Assembly: GCA_022736605.1 (NCBI GenBank)
Contig: DZDB01000032.1
Span: forward strand, 1-16,386
DNA from: Sideroxydans lithotrophicus
GTDB lineage: Bacteria; Pseudomonadota; Gammaproteobacteria; Burkholderiales; Sulfuriferulaceae
DNA: 16,386 bases
Reading direction: 5' to 3'
The position numbers and the translations under genes are program-made. Shown here in pieces: positions 1-8,984 of this stretch. The notes under the pieces were generated by a model. The model was given only the letters and a program-made list of their open reading frames with translations. It was not told the DNA's origin and did no database searches. Positions within the stretch are counted from its first letter, which is position 1. Every line of letters begins with the position of its first letter.

Positions 1-329
1 ACCGCGGCAGGCGGCAACATCGCGCCCATGATCGCCAGCAGCGCCAGACCGCCGACAAACAGCCAGGGTGCCCAGCGTTGCCACACAGACATCGGTACCT
101 TGAACGTCGCCCAGGCTGCAAGCAGGCCAAGGCCGACGAAAATCGTCTGCCGGATCAAAAAGTAATCCGCGTGGTAGCCGGTGCGGCGGCTGGCTTCGGC
201 CATGTCAATCGACGCCGAATACACCATCACCACGCCGAACGCGAGCAGCACCAGCGTCAACCAGATCAGCACGAAATCGTACTCGGGCGCACGGTTGCGG
301 CGTGACACGGCGGCAGGAATGGCGCTCAT
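1..329 (-). CDS. ftsW: FtsW, septal peptidoglycan glycosyltransferase (SEDS family), 5' part only
   Basis: The frame opens with ATG at 329 and stays open to the window edge, giving 109 codons of the N-terminus. The cytoplasmic start is followed by a first membrane segment at about residues 19-40 ending in VVMVYSAS, which is typical of FtsW and RodA. A second hydrophobic segment lies near residues 64-77 and a third near 91-105. FtsW polymerises glycan strands from lipid II at the septum together with FtsI. The ATG overlaps the murD stop as ATGA, and a GGGAG Shine-Dalgarno lies about 7 nt upstream. Position at the end of the mur genes, as in other dcw clusters, argues for FtsW rather than RodA. 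The catalytic and C-terminal parts lie outside the window. Confidence 0.93.
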   Translation of the reverse strand, partial: MSAIPAAVSRRNRAPEYDFVLIWLTLVLLAFGVVMVYSASIDMAEASRRTGYHADYFLIRQTIFVGLGLLAAWATFKVPMSVWQRWAPWLFVGGLALLAIMGAMLPPAA

Positions 330-1669
330 GGGCGGGCTCCCGGCAACGCCTGCACCGCCGCAATGAATACCTCGGCGCGGTGCGCGTAATTTTTAAACAT
401 GTCGAAGCTGGCGCAGGCGGGTGACAGCAGCACCACGTCGCCCGGCTGTGCCGCTGCAAACGCCTGCCGCACCGCGTCCTGCATGGTCTCGGCGCGCTGC
501 ACCGGCACCCCGGCGTCGGCAACGGCAGCGGCAATCAGCGCACCGTCGCGGCCGATCTGCACCACCGCGCGGGCGTGTTGTGCCACAGCGGCACACAACG
601 GGCTGAAATCCTGCCCCTTGCCATCGCCGCCGACGATCAGCACCACTGGCTGGGTCATGCCCTTGAGCGCGGCTTCGGTGGCGCCGACGTTGGTGCCTTT
701 GGAATCGTCGTAGAACACCACGCCGCCGATTTCGGCCACCCACTCAACCCGGTGCGGCAAGCCCTTGAATGCGCGCAATGCGTCCAGCAGCGGCGGCATC
801 GGCAGCCCTGCTGCCCGGCACAGCGCCAGCGCGGCGAGCGCGTTGGCGGCGTTGTGCAAACCGGCCAGCGGCAAATCCTGCAACGCCAGCAGCGGCTGCG
901 CGCCGTCGCACAATTGAACGTCGGCCAGACCGAATTCGCCGCTGGCGGGCGGGGTCAGTCCAAAGCTGACGACGGTGCGACCCGGCAGCGCCAGCGCCAG
1001 GCTGCGCGCATCGTCGCGGTTCAAAACCTGCACGCCATCGCCATTGAAAATCCGCGCCTTGGCCGCTGCGTAGGCGTCGATATCGGTATAGCGATCGAGA
1101 TGGTCTTCGCTGATATTCAGCACGGTGGCAGCGACAGCATTCAGGCTGCGCGTGGTTTCCAGCTGGAAACTCGACAACTCCAGCACGTACAGTTCGGTGT
1201 CCGGATGGTCATCCAGCGCATCCAGCACCGGCAGGCCGATATTGCCCGCCATGATGGTTTTTTTGCCCGCTGCTGCGCCCATCGCGCCGACCATGCTGGT
1301 GACCGTGCTTTTGCCGTTGGAGCCGGTAATCGCAATCACCTGTGCGTGCGCTGGTAGCGCCTGGGCAAACAGTTCGACATCGCCCAGCACCGGCACGCCA
1401 CGCGCAATGGCCTGCTGGATCAGCGGCTCGGCCAGCGCCACGCCGGGGCTGACCACGATCGATTGCGCCCAGTCGAAATCTGCCGTCTGAAAGCCGCCGG
1501 TACTGACTTGCACCTCTGGCAAAAACGCGCGCAGGCGATCCAGATTGGGCGGCGTCACGCGGCTGTCGGCGACGCGCAGCGACGCGCCCCGGCGCGCCAG
1601 CCAGCGTGCTGCCGACAGGCCGGTATCGCCGAGGCCGAGGATCAGAATATTTTGTCCGTAATACGCCAT
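326..1669 (-). CDS. murD: MurD, UDP-N-acetylmuramoyl-L-alanine:D-glutamate ligase
   Basis: The product has 447 residues, close to the roughly 440 usual for MurD. It adds D-glutamate to UDP-MurNAc-L-Ala in the cytoplasm, using ATP. The N-terminal domain begins with a Rossmann-like stretch (ILILGLGDTGLSAARWL). The ATP-binding loop GSNGKST is at residues 116-122, and the central Mur-ligase domain contains NISEDHLDRY. The C-terminal domain carries the family signature SPACASFDMFKNY near residues 416-428. The ATG directly follows the mraY stop (TAAATG) with no gap, and the stop overlaps the ftsW start by 4 nt. A weak GAG-containing ribosome site lies about 6 nt upstream. No expected residue appears to be missing. 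Confidence 0.97.
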   Translation of the reverse strand: MAYYGQNILILGLGDTGLSAARWLARRGASLRVADSRVTPPNLDRLRAFLPEVQVSTGGFQTADFDWAQSIVVSPGVALAEPLIQQAIARGVPVLGDVELFAQALPAHAQVIAITGSNGKSTVTSMVGAMGAAAGKKTIMAGNIGLPVLDALDDHPDTELYVLELSSFQLETTRSLNAVAATVLNISEDHLDRYTDIDAYAAAKARIFNGDGVQVLNRDDARSLALALPGRTVVSFGLTPPASGEFGLADVQLCDGAQPLLALQDLPLAGLHNAANALAALALCRAAGLPMPPLLDALRAFKGLPHRVEWVAEIGGVVFYDDSKGTNVGATEAALKGMTQPVVLIVGGDGKGQDFSPLCAAVAQHARAVVQIGRDGALIAAAVADAGVPVQRAETMQDAVRQAFAAAQPGDVVLLSPACASFDMFKNYAHRAEVFIAAVQALPGARP

Positions 1670-2755
1670 TTATCTCAATTTCAATGTCGCCAGTCCCACC
1701 AGCACCAGCATCATGGTGATGATCCAGAAACGCACCACGACCTGGGTTTCTTTCCAGCCCTTCAGTTCATAGTGGTGGTGCAGCGGCGCCATGCGGAATA
1801 CGCGCTTGCCGGTGAGCTTGAACGACGCCACCTGGATCATCACCGAGACGGTTTCCATGACGAACACGCCGCCCATGATGAACAGCACAATTTCCTGCCG
1901 CACGATGACTGCGACGATGCCGAGCGCCGCACCCAGCGCCAGCGCGCCAACGTCGCCCATGAACACTTCAGCCGGGTAGGCGTTGAACCACAAAAATGCC
2001 AGCCCGGCGCCAGCCATTGCTGCGCAGAACACCACCAGTTCGCCCGCACCGGGGATATGCGGCACGCCGATGTATTTGGCAAACACCACGTTACCGGCGA
2101 CATAAGCGAAAATTGCCAGCGCTGACGCCACCATCACCGTAGGCATGATCGCGAGGCCATCAAGGCCATCGGTCAGGTTGACCGCGTTGCTGGAGCCGAC
2201 AATCACAAAATAAGTCAGCACCACGAAGCCAACCGTGCCAAGCGGAATCGCAACGTGCTTGAAAAATGGCACGATCAGCTCAGTTTGCGCGGGAAGTTGA
2301 GTGGAATAGGCAACAAACAGCGCCGCGCTCAAGCCAATCAGAGATTGCCAGAAATATTTGGCCTTGGCCGACAGTCCCTTGGGATTGCGGTGCACCACCT
2401 TGCGGTAATCGTCGACCCAGCCCACCGCGCCGAAACCCAGCGTGGTGAACAGCACCACCCATACATAGCGGTTCGACAAATCCGCCCACAACAGCGTGGA
2501 AATCGCGATCGACACCAGAATCAACGCGCCGCCCATGGTTGGGGTACCGGCCTTGACGAGGTGGGTTTGCGGGCCGTCGTCACGCACTGACTGGCCGATT
2601 TTCATCGCCGCCAGTTTGCGGATGACCGCCGGTCCGACCATGAACGAGATGCTCAGCGACGTCAGCGTCGCCAGCACCGCGCGCAGCGTGATGTAGTTGA
2701 ACACGCTGAATGCACGAATATCGTGCGCCAGAGATTGAGCCAGCCAAAGCAGCAT
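1670..2755 (-). CDS. mraY: MraY, phospho-MurNAc-pentapeptide transferase
   Basis: This 361-residue integral membrane enzyme (E. coli 360) transfers phospho-MurNAc-pentapeptide from UDP to undecaprenyl phosphate, making lipid I. Family landmarks are all present: DDGPQTHLVKAGTPTMGG (59-76), the catalytic pair D115-D116 in VDDYRK, NLTDGLDGLA (193-202), GDVGALALG (267-275) and the HHH motif at 326-328. About ten hydrophobic segments are visible. The start codon overlaps the murF stop by one base (TGATG), with GAGG about 10 nt upstream. The stop abuts the murD ATG. Sequence and length are fully orthodox. Confidence 0.98.
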   Translation of the reverse strand: MLLWLAQSLAHDIRAFSVFNYITLRAVLATLTSLSISFMVGPAVIRKLAAMKIGQSVRDDGPQTHLVKAGTPTMGGALILVSIAISTLLWADLSNRYVWVVLFTTLGFGAVGWVDDYRKVVHRNPKGLSAKAKYFWQSLIGLSAALFVAYSTQLPAQTELIVPFFKHVAIPLGTVGFVVLTYFVIVGSSNAVNLTDGLDGLAIMPTVMVASALAIFAYVAGNVVFAKYIGVPHIPGAGELVVFCAAMAGAGLAFLWFNAYPAEVFMGDVGALALGAALGIVAVIVRQEIVLFIMGGVFVMETVSVMIQVASFKLTGKRVFRMAPLHHHYELKGWKETQVVVRFWIITMMLVLVGLATLKLR

Positions 2756-4110
2756 CAGGGTTGTACCTCAAAACTTTTAACCACCCGTTCCATCTGCATG
2801 AAGCGGGAACCTTTGACCAGTACCGTCACATCCGCTGCGAGCCGGTTTTCGACTTCCGCGAGCAGCTCTTCGATGCGCTCGAAGTGCATCGCACCGGCAC
2901 CAAACGCCAGCACCGCCGCACGGCTCAGATCGCCCAGCGCAAGCAGCGCATTCACCCCGGCAGCGCGCGCTGCGGCGCCGATTTCAGCGTGCATCTCAGC
3001 GGCACTGTCGCCCAGTTCACCCATGTCACCCAGCACCAGCAGCTTCGTTCCCGGCACCGCCGCCAGCACCGCCAGCGCGGCACGCACCGAATCGGGATTG
3101 GCGTTGTAACTGTCGTCGATCAGGGTTGCACCATGCAGCGCAGGCTTGGTTTGCATGCGTCCGGCCACGCCGCGAAACAGCGCCAGGCCGCGCACGATGG
3201 CATCGCTGTCGATCCCCAGCGCCAGCGCGGCGGCAGTAGCGGCCAGGGCATTGCGCGCGTTGTGCTCACCGATTACTTGCAGATGCGGGGTAAAGCAGAC
3301 ATCGGCGGTCATGACATCGACGGCATTGCTGGCTGCGTGATAGCGACCTTGCACTGCCGCAGCCTGGGTCAGGCCAAAATCCAGCACAGCTTTATTCCCA
3401 ACCAGCCCGCGCCACAGCGCAGCATGGGTATCGTCGGCATTGATGATTGCCACGCCGTGTTCGCCCAGTCCGGCGAAAATTTCTCCCTTGGCGCGCGCCA
3501 CCGCTTCGACCGAACCGAGCAGGCCGACGTGCGCCGCACCGGCGTTGTTCACCAGCGCCACGTCGGGGCGCGTCAGACGGGTCAGATAATCGATTTCGCC
3601 AGCGTGGTTCATGCCCATTTCAATCACACCAAAACGGTGCTGCGGACGCAGTTTGAGCAGCGTCAGCGGCAGACCGATGTCGTTGTTGAAATTGCCTGCC
3701 GTCGCCAGCACCGCCTGTTCGCTGCTGGCTGCAGCCAAAATCGCAGCGAGCATTTCCTTGACCGTGGTTTTGCCGTTGCTGCCGGTCACACCAACCAAAC
3801 GCGCAGGCATCTGGTCACGCCACCAGGCGGCGAGCTGCCCCAGCGCCAGGCGCGTATCGGCCACCACGATGGCGGGCGCGGCATCACACGCGCTGTCACT
3901 GCTCACCAGCACCGCTGCGGCACCCTGATCGAGCGCCTGCTGCGCGTAAGCATGACCATCGAAGCGTTCACCCTTGAGCGCCACAAACAGATCGCCGGGC
4001 TGGATGCTGCGCGTATCGGTGGCAACCCGGGTGAATTCAACGTTGTTGCCGCGCAATTTTCCCTGTAGCGCAGCAGCGGCGGTGTTGAGGTCGGTCATGG
4101 CGGGAATCAT
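2755..4110 (-). CDS. murF: MurF, UDP-MurNAc-tripeptide:D-alanyl-D-alanine ligase
   Basis: The 451-residue product (E. coli 452) adds D-Ala-D-Ala to UDP-MurNAc-tripeptide, the last cytoplasmic step before MraY. The N-terminal substrate domain has DTRSIQPGDLFVALKG (32-47). The ATP loop GSNGKTT is at 110-116. NFNNDIGLPLTLL and MNHAGEID belong to the central domain, and the C-terminal domain has DSYNANPDS, which is diagnostic for MurF. The ATG at 4110 overlaps the murE stop as ATGA; an in-frame ATG four codons later (4098) is possible, but the overlap favours 4110. The stop overlaps the mraY start by one base. Confidence 0.97.
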   Translation of the reverse strand: MIPAMTDLNTAAAALQGKLRGNNVEFTRVATDTRSIQPGDLFVALKGERFDGHAYAQQALDQGAAAVLVSSDSACDAAPAIVVADTRLALGQLAAWWRDQMPARLVGVTGSNGKTTVKEMLAAILAAASSEQAVLATAGNFNNDIGLPLTLLKLRPQHRFGVIEMGMNHAGEIDYLTRLTRPDVALVNNAGAAHVGLLGSVEAVARAKGEIFAGLGEHGVAIINADDTHAALWRGLVGNKAVLDFGLTQAAAVQGRYHAASNAVDVMTADVCFTPHLQVIGEHNARNALAATAAALALGIDSDAIVRGLALFRGVAGRMQTKPALHGATLIDDSYNANPDSVRAALAVLAAVPGTKLLVLGDMGELGDSAAEMHAEIGAAARAAGVNALLALGDLSRAAVLAFGAGAMHFERIEELLAEVENRLAADVTVLVKGSRFMQMERVVKSFEVQP

Positions 4111-5555
4111 GCCCAGCCCGCCAATGCGCGTTGTGCGATTTCCACATCGCTGAATGGATATTTCACGCCATGTATCTCCTGATAATCTTCATGCCCTTTA
4201 CCGGCGATCAGCACCACGTCACCGCACCGCGCAGATTGGATGGCGCCGAGTATGGCTTGCGCGCGATCCGGCTCGATGTGATGGTTGACGCCAATGCCGG
4301 TGCTGATGTCGCGGATGATTGCCAGCGGGTCTTCATTGCGCGGGTTGTCCGAGGTGAGGACGACTTCGTCAGCCAGCCGGGTCGCAATCGCACCCATCAG
4401 CGGGCGCTTGCCCGCGTCGCGGTTGCCGCCGCAGCCGAATACACAGATCAGCTGGCCGTCCGGGTTCACCTGTTTCAAGGTGTCCAGCACCTTTTCCAGG
4501 GCATCTGGCGTATGCGCGTAATCCACCACCACCGTGGGTTTGTCAGCGCCGCCCAGCGCCTGCATGCGCCCGGCAACCGGCTGCAGCGTGGCAAGCTGTT
4601 GCACCGCATCATTCAGACTGACGCCGCTAACCAGCAGCGCCGCCAGCGTGGCGAGCAGGTTGCTGGCATTAAAGCGCCCAAGCAACGGCGAATCGAGTCG
4701 GGCGTTACCCCAATCCGAGACAATGTTCATGCGCAGGCCCGTGGCGCTGAGTTGCAGATTTTCGCCACGCACCCGGCCTGCATCAAAGCCATAGCCGACC
4801 CCATTCACTGCGCCGTGCGCTAGCTGCGCTGCCAGCGTGCGCCCCCATTCGTCGTCCAGATTCAGCACCGCATACTGAAGGCCTGGCCAGCTGAACAGCT
4901 GCGCCTTGGCTGCGGCATAACGCGCCATGTCGCCGTGGTAATCAAGGTGATCGCGCGACAGGTTGGTCAACACCGCCACGTCGAACCGCGCACCCTTGAC
5001 ACGGCCTTGCGCCAGACCGTGCGACGACACCTCCATCACCGCCGCCTGCGCGCCTTGCTGCACAAAATCGGCCAGCGAACGTTGCAATACGATGGCGTCG
5101 GGCGTGGTGTTCGGTGAAACAGCGAGTTGATCGGGAAAGCCGTTGCCAAGCGTGCCGAACACGGCGGTGCGGCGACCCAGCTGGTTGAAACAGCGCGCCA
5201 GCCAGTGCGCACACGATGTCTTGCCATTGGTGCCGGTGATACCGACCATCCACAATTTTTGCGCCGGTTGACCATACAGCTGGGCTGCGATTTCACCGAC
5301 TTGCGCTTTCAGGTTGGCGACACCCAGATTCGGCACATCGACCCAGCGCGCTGGCCAGCTGAAATCCTGTTCCTCCCACAGCACGGCGGCAGCACCTGCG
5401 GCGATGGCCTGCTCGATATGCCTGCGACCGTCACCGGTTTCGCCCGGATACGCCGCAAAGCCGTCGCCCGCTGTGATATGGCGGCTGTCGGCACTCAGGC
5501 CGCGCAACGGTGCCAGTAACGTCAGCATGGCGTCAGACAACGCGGGCGCGCTCAC
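4107..5555 (-). CDS. murE: MurE, UDP-MurNAc-L-Ala-D-Glu:meso-diaminopimelate ligase
   Basis: The 482-residue product (E. coli 495) adds the third stem-peptide residue. GTNGKT at 108-113 is the ATP loop, EVSSH is at 175-179, and K217 in AAAKAQLF sits where the carbamylated lysine is found. DNPR at 403-406 is the known selector for meso-diaminopimelate rather than lysine, so the cell wall is predicted to be the usual Gram-negative A1-gamma type. AGKGHEDYQ is at 451-459. The start is GTG at 5555, forming a GTGA overlap with the ftsI stop. A strong GAGGAG lies about 5 nt upstream, which supports GTG over the in-frame ATG at codon 10 (5528). The stop overlaps murF by 4 nt. Confidence 0.97.
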   Translation of the reverse strand: MSAPALSDAMLTLLAPLRGLSADSRHITAGDGFAAYPGETGDGRRHIEQAIAAGAAAVLWEEQDFSWPARWVDVPNLGVANLKAQVGEIAAQLYGQPAQKLWMVGITGTNGKTSCAHWLARCFNQLGRRTAVFGTLGNGFPDQLAVSPNTTPDAIVLQRSLADFVQQGAQAAVMEVSSHGLAQGRVKGARFDVAVLTNLSRDHLDYHGDMARYAAAKAQLFSWPGLQYAVLNLDDEWGRTLAAQLAHGAVNGVGYGFDAGRVRGENLQLSATGLRMNIVSDWGNARLDSPLLGRFNASNLLATLAALLVSGVSLNDAVQQLATLQPVAGRMQALGGADKPTVVVDYAHTPDALEKVLDTLKQVNPDGQLICVFGCGGNRDAGKRPLMGAIATRLADEVVLTSDNPRNEDPLAIIRDISTGIGVNHHIEPDRAQAILGAIQSARCGDVVLIAGKGHEDYQEIHGVKYPFSDVEIAQRALAGWA

Positions 5556-7300
5556 ATCGACTCCTCTTCAACATGGGCATTGGCCGGGGGCAGCACGACA
5601 TTGCCAGTTGGATTGTCAGGTGGAATGTCGAGTACGCGCAGCGCACCACTCATGACACTGCTGAACACCGGCGCCGCCACCACGCCGCCGTAATAACCGC
5701 CGCTGGTCGGCTCGTCCACCATGACCGCCACGATCAGGCGTGGATTGCTCGCCGGCGCGAGGCCGATAAATGAGGCGATGTACTTATCACTGGAATAGCG
5801 TCCGTCCAGCGGCTTGTGTGCGGTGCCGGTTTTGCCTGCCACACGGTAACCTGCGACCTGGGCGCGGGCGCCGGTGCCCTCCGGCGACACCACCGTTTCC
5901 ATCATCGCCAGCACTTCGTGCGCGGCGGCAGGCGTAAATACCTGCGTACCGGCATCGCTGGCAACGGTCTGCTTGAGCATGGTGACCGGGCGCATTTCGC
6001 CGTTGTTGGCAAACACGGTATAGGCGCGCGCCATTTGCAGCAGACTCACGGCGATGCCGTTGCCGAATGCCATGGTAGCCTGCTCAATCGGACGCCAGCT
6101 TTGATACGGGCGCAGCTTGCCGCTGGCGGCGCCCGGAAAACCGACCTGTGGCGTGGTACCGAAGCCAGCCTTGTGCAACTCGTCCCAGAAATATTCGGGC
6201 TTCAGCGCCAGCGCAATTTTAGCCGCGCCGACGTTACTCGATTTTTCGATGATCTGTGAAATGCTGATGTCGCCGTTGGCGTGCGTGTCATGAATGCGCT
6301 TGTTGCCGACCACAAAACTGCCGTCACCGGTGTCGATCATGGTATCCGGCTTGATGGTGCCCGCGTCCAGCGCCGCCGCGACGGTGAATGGCTTCATCGT
6401 CGAACCCGGTTCGTATTCGTCGGTCACGGCATGGTTGCGCATCATCCACGGTTTCACGCCCCGGCGGTTGTTGGGGTTGTACGACGGCAGATTGGCCAAC
6501 GCCAGAATCTCGCCGGTTTTGGCATCCAGCACGACGATGGCGGCAGCCCTGGCCTTGAACGTGGCGACCACGTTCTGCAATTCACGGTACGCCAGATACT
6601 GGATTTTCATGTCGATCGACAGCGCCAGATCGCGCCCCGGTTTTGGGCTCTGAATGCTCTCGACGTCTTCGACAATATTGCCTTTGCGATCCTTGATGAC
6701 GCGACGACTACCCGGCACGCCAGCGAGCCAGTTCTGGTAGGTCAGCTCCATGCCTTCCTGCCCCCGGTCATCGACGTTGGTAAAACCCAGCAGCTGCGCG
6801 GTGACATCAGCTGACGGGTAATAGCGCCGGTATTCACGTCGCAGATACAGGCCGGGAATCCCGAGCTGGGTGGCGGCAGCGGCCTGTTCCGGCGGCAGCT
6901 GGCGCTTGATGTAGACGAACTCCTTGTTGTCTTCACCAAGCCGCTTCTGGATAGCCGCCAGCGGCATGCCGAGCAGCTTAGCCAGGTGTTTGAGTTGTTC
7001 CGGACTGGCGTTGACCGAGCCCGGATTGGCCCACAGCGATTCCATCGGCGTGCTGATCGCCAGCGGCTCGCCGCGCCGGTCGGTAATCATGCCGCGATGC
7101 GCGGGCAATTCCAGTACGCGGCTCACCACCGCATTGCCCTTGCGCAGCAGAAAATCGTGCTGGATGCCTTGCAGATACACTGCGCGCAGTACCAGACCGA
7201 ACAGCCACAGCAGCAACAGGCCGGCCACCACCCGGCCACGCCAGCGTTGCAGATGCAGTTCCAGCAAATGACTGGCCGGGCGCGCGGCGATGCGGCTCAT
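5552..7300 (-). CDS. ftsI: FtsI (PBP3), septal peptidoglycan DD-transpeptidase
   Basis: This 582-residue class B penicillin-binding protein (E. coli 588) cross-links septal peptidoglycan in the periplasm and works with FtsW. A short cytoplasmic tail precedes a single membrane anchor at about residues 24-43. The N-terminal pedestal domain contains RGMITDRRGEPLA. The transpeptidase domain has all three active-site motifs: STMK at 300-303 with nucleophile S300, SSN at 354-356, and KTG at 490-492. The ATG overlaps the ftsL stop by 4 nt and is preceded by a near-perfect GGAGGT with 5-nt spacing, the strongest ribosome site in the operon. The 3' end overlaps murE (GTGA). Confidence 0.98.
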   Translation of the reverse strand: MSRIAARPASHLLELHLQRWRGRVVAGLLLLWLFGLVLRAVYLQGIQHDFLLRKGNAVVSRVLELPAHRGMITDRRGEPLAISTPMESLWANPGSVNASPEQLKHLAKLLGMPLAAIQKRLGEDNKEFVYIKRQLPPEQAAAATQLGIPGLYLRREYRRYYPSADVTAQLLGFTNVDDRGQEGMELTYQNWLAGVPGSRRVIKDRKGNIVEDVESIQSPKPGRDLALSIDMKIQYLAYRELQNVVATFKARAAAIVVLDAKTGEILALANLPSYNPNNRRGVKPWMMRNHAVTDEYEPGSTMKPFTVAAALDAGTIKPDTMIDTGDGSFVVGNKRIHDTHANGDISISQIIEKSSNVGAAKIALALKPEYFWDELHKAGFGTTPQVGFPGAASGKLRPYQSWRPIEQATMAFGNGIAVSLLQMARAYTVFANNGEMRPVTMLKQTVASDAGTQVFTPAAAHEVLAMMETVVSPEGTGARAQVAGYRVAGKTGTAHKPLDGRYSSDKYIASFIGLAPASNPRLIVAVMVDEPTSGGYYGGVVAAPVFSSVMSGALRVLDIPPDNPTGNVVLPPANAHVEEESM

Positions 7301-7569
7301 TGCGCACCTCCGGCATTCACGATCTGCACCCGATTGGCCGACGGCACCTGCATGTGCAAGCGCTCAACGGCGAGTTTTTCAATCCGGCCATGCATCGCCC
7401 AGGTGCTTTGCTCCAGCTGTAACTGACCCCACTCCACATCCAGCTGCCGCTGCTGCGCCTGCGCCTGTTGCAGCGCGACAAACAGCTGGCGCGCATGGTG
7501 CTGGGCGTTGACCACGCCCAGCGCACAGACGACCACCAGCAACAGCAGGACAATTTGCGCGCGGCTCAT
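7297..7569 (-). CDS. ftsL: FtsL, divisome bitopic membrane protein
   Basis: The 90-residue protein has a very short cytoplasmic N-terminus, a single membrane helix at about residues 5-22, then a Gln-rich heptad region (about 28-62) expected to form the coiled coil that binds FtsB. FtsL, FtsB and FtsQ activate FtsWI at the septum. FtsL sequences diverge widely, so identification rests on topology, length and position between rsmH and ftsI, all of which fit. The ATG overlaps the rsmH stop by 4 nt with a GAGGA ribosome site about 6 nt upstream, and the stop overlaps ftsI by 4 nt. Confidence 0.93.
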   Translation of the reverse strand: MSRAQIVLLLLVVVCALGVVNAQHHARQLFVALQQAQAQQRQLDVEWGQLQLEQSTWAMHGRIEKLAVERLHMQVPSANRVQIVNAGGAQ

Positions 7570-8504
7570 GCCACGTCCTCGCGCCGTTCGGCGACGCGCA
7601 TGGTGGCGCTGCGCGCGCGCGGATTGGCTTCGGTTTCGGCGTGACCCGGACGGATCGCCCGACCGATCAAACGAATTTTAGGCTCGGGAATATCCACCGC
7701 GCGCACCGGCAGGCGACGCGGCATTTCAGGTGGACTGGATGCCTCACGCAGCGCGCGCTTGACGATGCGGTCTTCCAGCGAATGAAAGCTGATGACGGCC
7801 AGCCGCCCGCCTGGCGCCAACATTTGCATGGCTTGCGGCAAGGCTAGCGACAGCTCCTCAAGCTCCCGATTGAGGTAAATCCGTATAGCCTGAAAGGTGC
7901 GTGTCGCCGGATTCTGACCGGGTTCCCGTGTGGGCACGACCGCCGCGACGAGCTCTGCAAGCCGCCTGGTAGTTGTGATTGGCGCGAGCGCTCTCTGCGC
8001 AACAATCGCGCTTGCAATCGATTTAGCATACCGCTCTTCGCCATAGTCTTTGATCACCCCCCTGATGTCGGCCTCGTCGGCCAGCGCCAGCCAGTCGGCG
8101 GCACTTTGCCCCTGCGTGGTATCCATGCGCATGTCGAGCGGTGCGTCGAAACGAAAACTGAAGCCGCGTTCGGCGTCGTCCAGTTGCGGCGACGACACGC
8201 CCAGATCCATCAACACACCGTCGACCCGCTGCACGCCGCGCTCGCCCAATCGCGCCGCCAGATGCACAAAGCCGCTGTGGATCAATCCAAAGCGGCTATC
8301 AATCCAGGCCTGACCCGCCGCGATGGCGGCCGGGTCTTTGTCAAATGCCCACAGGCGACCGGCTTCACCCAGCGCCGCCAATATCCTGCGACTGTGACCG
8401 CCACGCCCGAAGGTCGCGTCAACGTAGATACCGTCAGGCCGGATATTCAACGCGGCAACGGCTTCTTCGAGCAGCACGGTTTCATGTTGCAAGTGCGCAC
8501 TCAC
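7566..8504 (-). CDS. rsmH: RsmH (MraW), 16S rRNA m4C1402 N4-methyltransferase
   Basis: The 312-residue product (E. coli 313) methylates N4 of C1402 in 16S rRNA at the P site, using S-adenosylmethionine. The N-terminal HETVLLEEAV and the SAM-binding YVDATFGRGGHSR (27-39) are hallmarks. DLGVSSPQLDD (100-110) and AVISFHSLEDRIVK (236-249) are further conserved blocks. The start is GTG at 8504 in a GTGA overlap with mraZ, with GGAAGG about 9 nt upstream. The stop overlaps ftsL. Codons for residues 147-221 (about 7842-8066) differ sharply from the rest of the gene, with CGG, AGG and AGA for Arg, GAG for Glu, and few CTG for Leu. The reading frame and protein motifs stay intact, so the gene should be functional. 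Confidence 0.97.
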   Translation of the reverse strand: MSAHLQHETVLLEEAVAALNIRPDGIYVDATFGRGGHSRRILAALGEAGRLWAFDKDPAAIAAGQAWIDSRFGLIHSGFVHLAARLGERGVQRVDGVLMDLGVSSPQLDDAERGFSFRFDAPLDMRMDTTQGQSAADWLALADEADIRGVIKDYGEERYAKSIASAIVAQRALAPITTTRRLAELVAAVVPTREPGQNPATRTFQAIRIYLNRELEELSLALPQAMQMLAPGGRLAVISFHSLEDRIVKRALREASSPPEMPRRLPVRAVDIPEPKIRLIGRAIRPGHAETEANPRARSATMRVAERREDVA

Positions 8505-8947
8505 AACGAGAAGCCTTCCAGCTCAGGCGGCATGTCGCCATTGCGGAACACCAGTGCCTGCTCCATCTGCGCCTGCCAGCGCGTCTCGCTCCACAGCTCG
8601 AACTTGGCGCCCTGCCCAACCAGCACCACGGTTTTTTCCAGTCCGGCGAAATCGCGCAGCATCGCGGGCAGCAGGATGCGGCCACTCGCATCCAGCTCCA
8701 GATCGTGCGCGTTACCCACCAGCAGGCGCTGCAAGCTACGCGTTTGCGGATTGAAACTGGACAGGCTATTGAGTTTTTTCTCGATCGGTTCCCACTCTGG
8801 CAGCGGGAACAACAGCAGACACTGGCTCGGGTCAGCGGTCACGACGACGCGTCCCTCGGCCTGACTTTGCAGCGCGTCACGGTACCTGGACGGCACAGCC
8901 AGCCGACCCTTGCTATCCAGGTTGAGCGTTGCAACGCCGCGAAACAT
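8501..8947 (-). CDS. mraZ: MraZ, dcw-operon transcriptional regulator
   Basis: The 148-residue product (E. coli 152) has the two SpoVT-AbrB-like halves of MraZ. The first carries DSKGR at 11-15 followed by LAVPSRYRD, and the second carries DASGR at 86-90 followed by ILLPAMLRDFAGL. MraZ forms rings that bind direct repeats in its own promoter and represses the dcw operon in E. coli. It is the first gene of the operon here. A purine-rich site (AAAGGGG) lies about 4 nt upstream of the ATG, and the stop overlaps the rsmH GTG by 4 nt. Four matching operator boxes lie at 8985-9020, so autoregulation is very likely. Confidence 0.97.
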   Translation of the reverse strand: MFRGVATLNLDSKGRLAVPSRYRDALQSQAEGRVVVTADPSQCLLLFPLPEWEPIEKKLNSLSSFNPQTRSLQRLLVGNAHDLELDASGRILLPAMLRDFAGLEKTVVLVGQGAKFELWSETRWQAQMEQALVFRNGDMPPELEGFSL

Positions 8948-8984
8948 GACACCCCTTTATTTACGTTGCGCGGAGGGCGTTTCT

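Noticed and set aside
575..1357. Long plus-strand open frame (260 codons) antisense to murD
   Set aside because: Same cause: a shadow of a clear MurD with no ribosome site or protein features of its own.
2710..4068. Long open frame on the plus strand, antisense to murF (452 codons)
   Set aside because: It mirrors the codon periodicity of murF in GC-rich DNA, its product has no recognisable domain and low-complexity His/Gln/Arg composition, and murF is certain.
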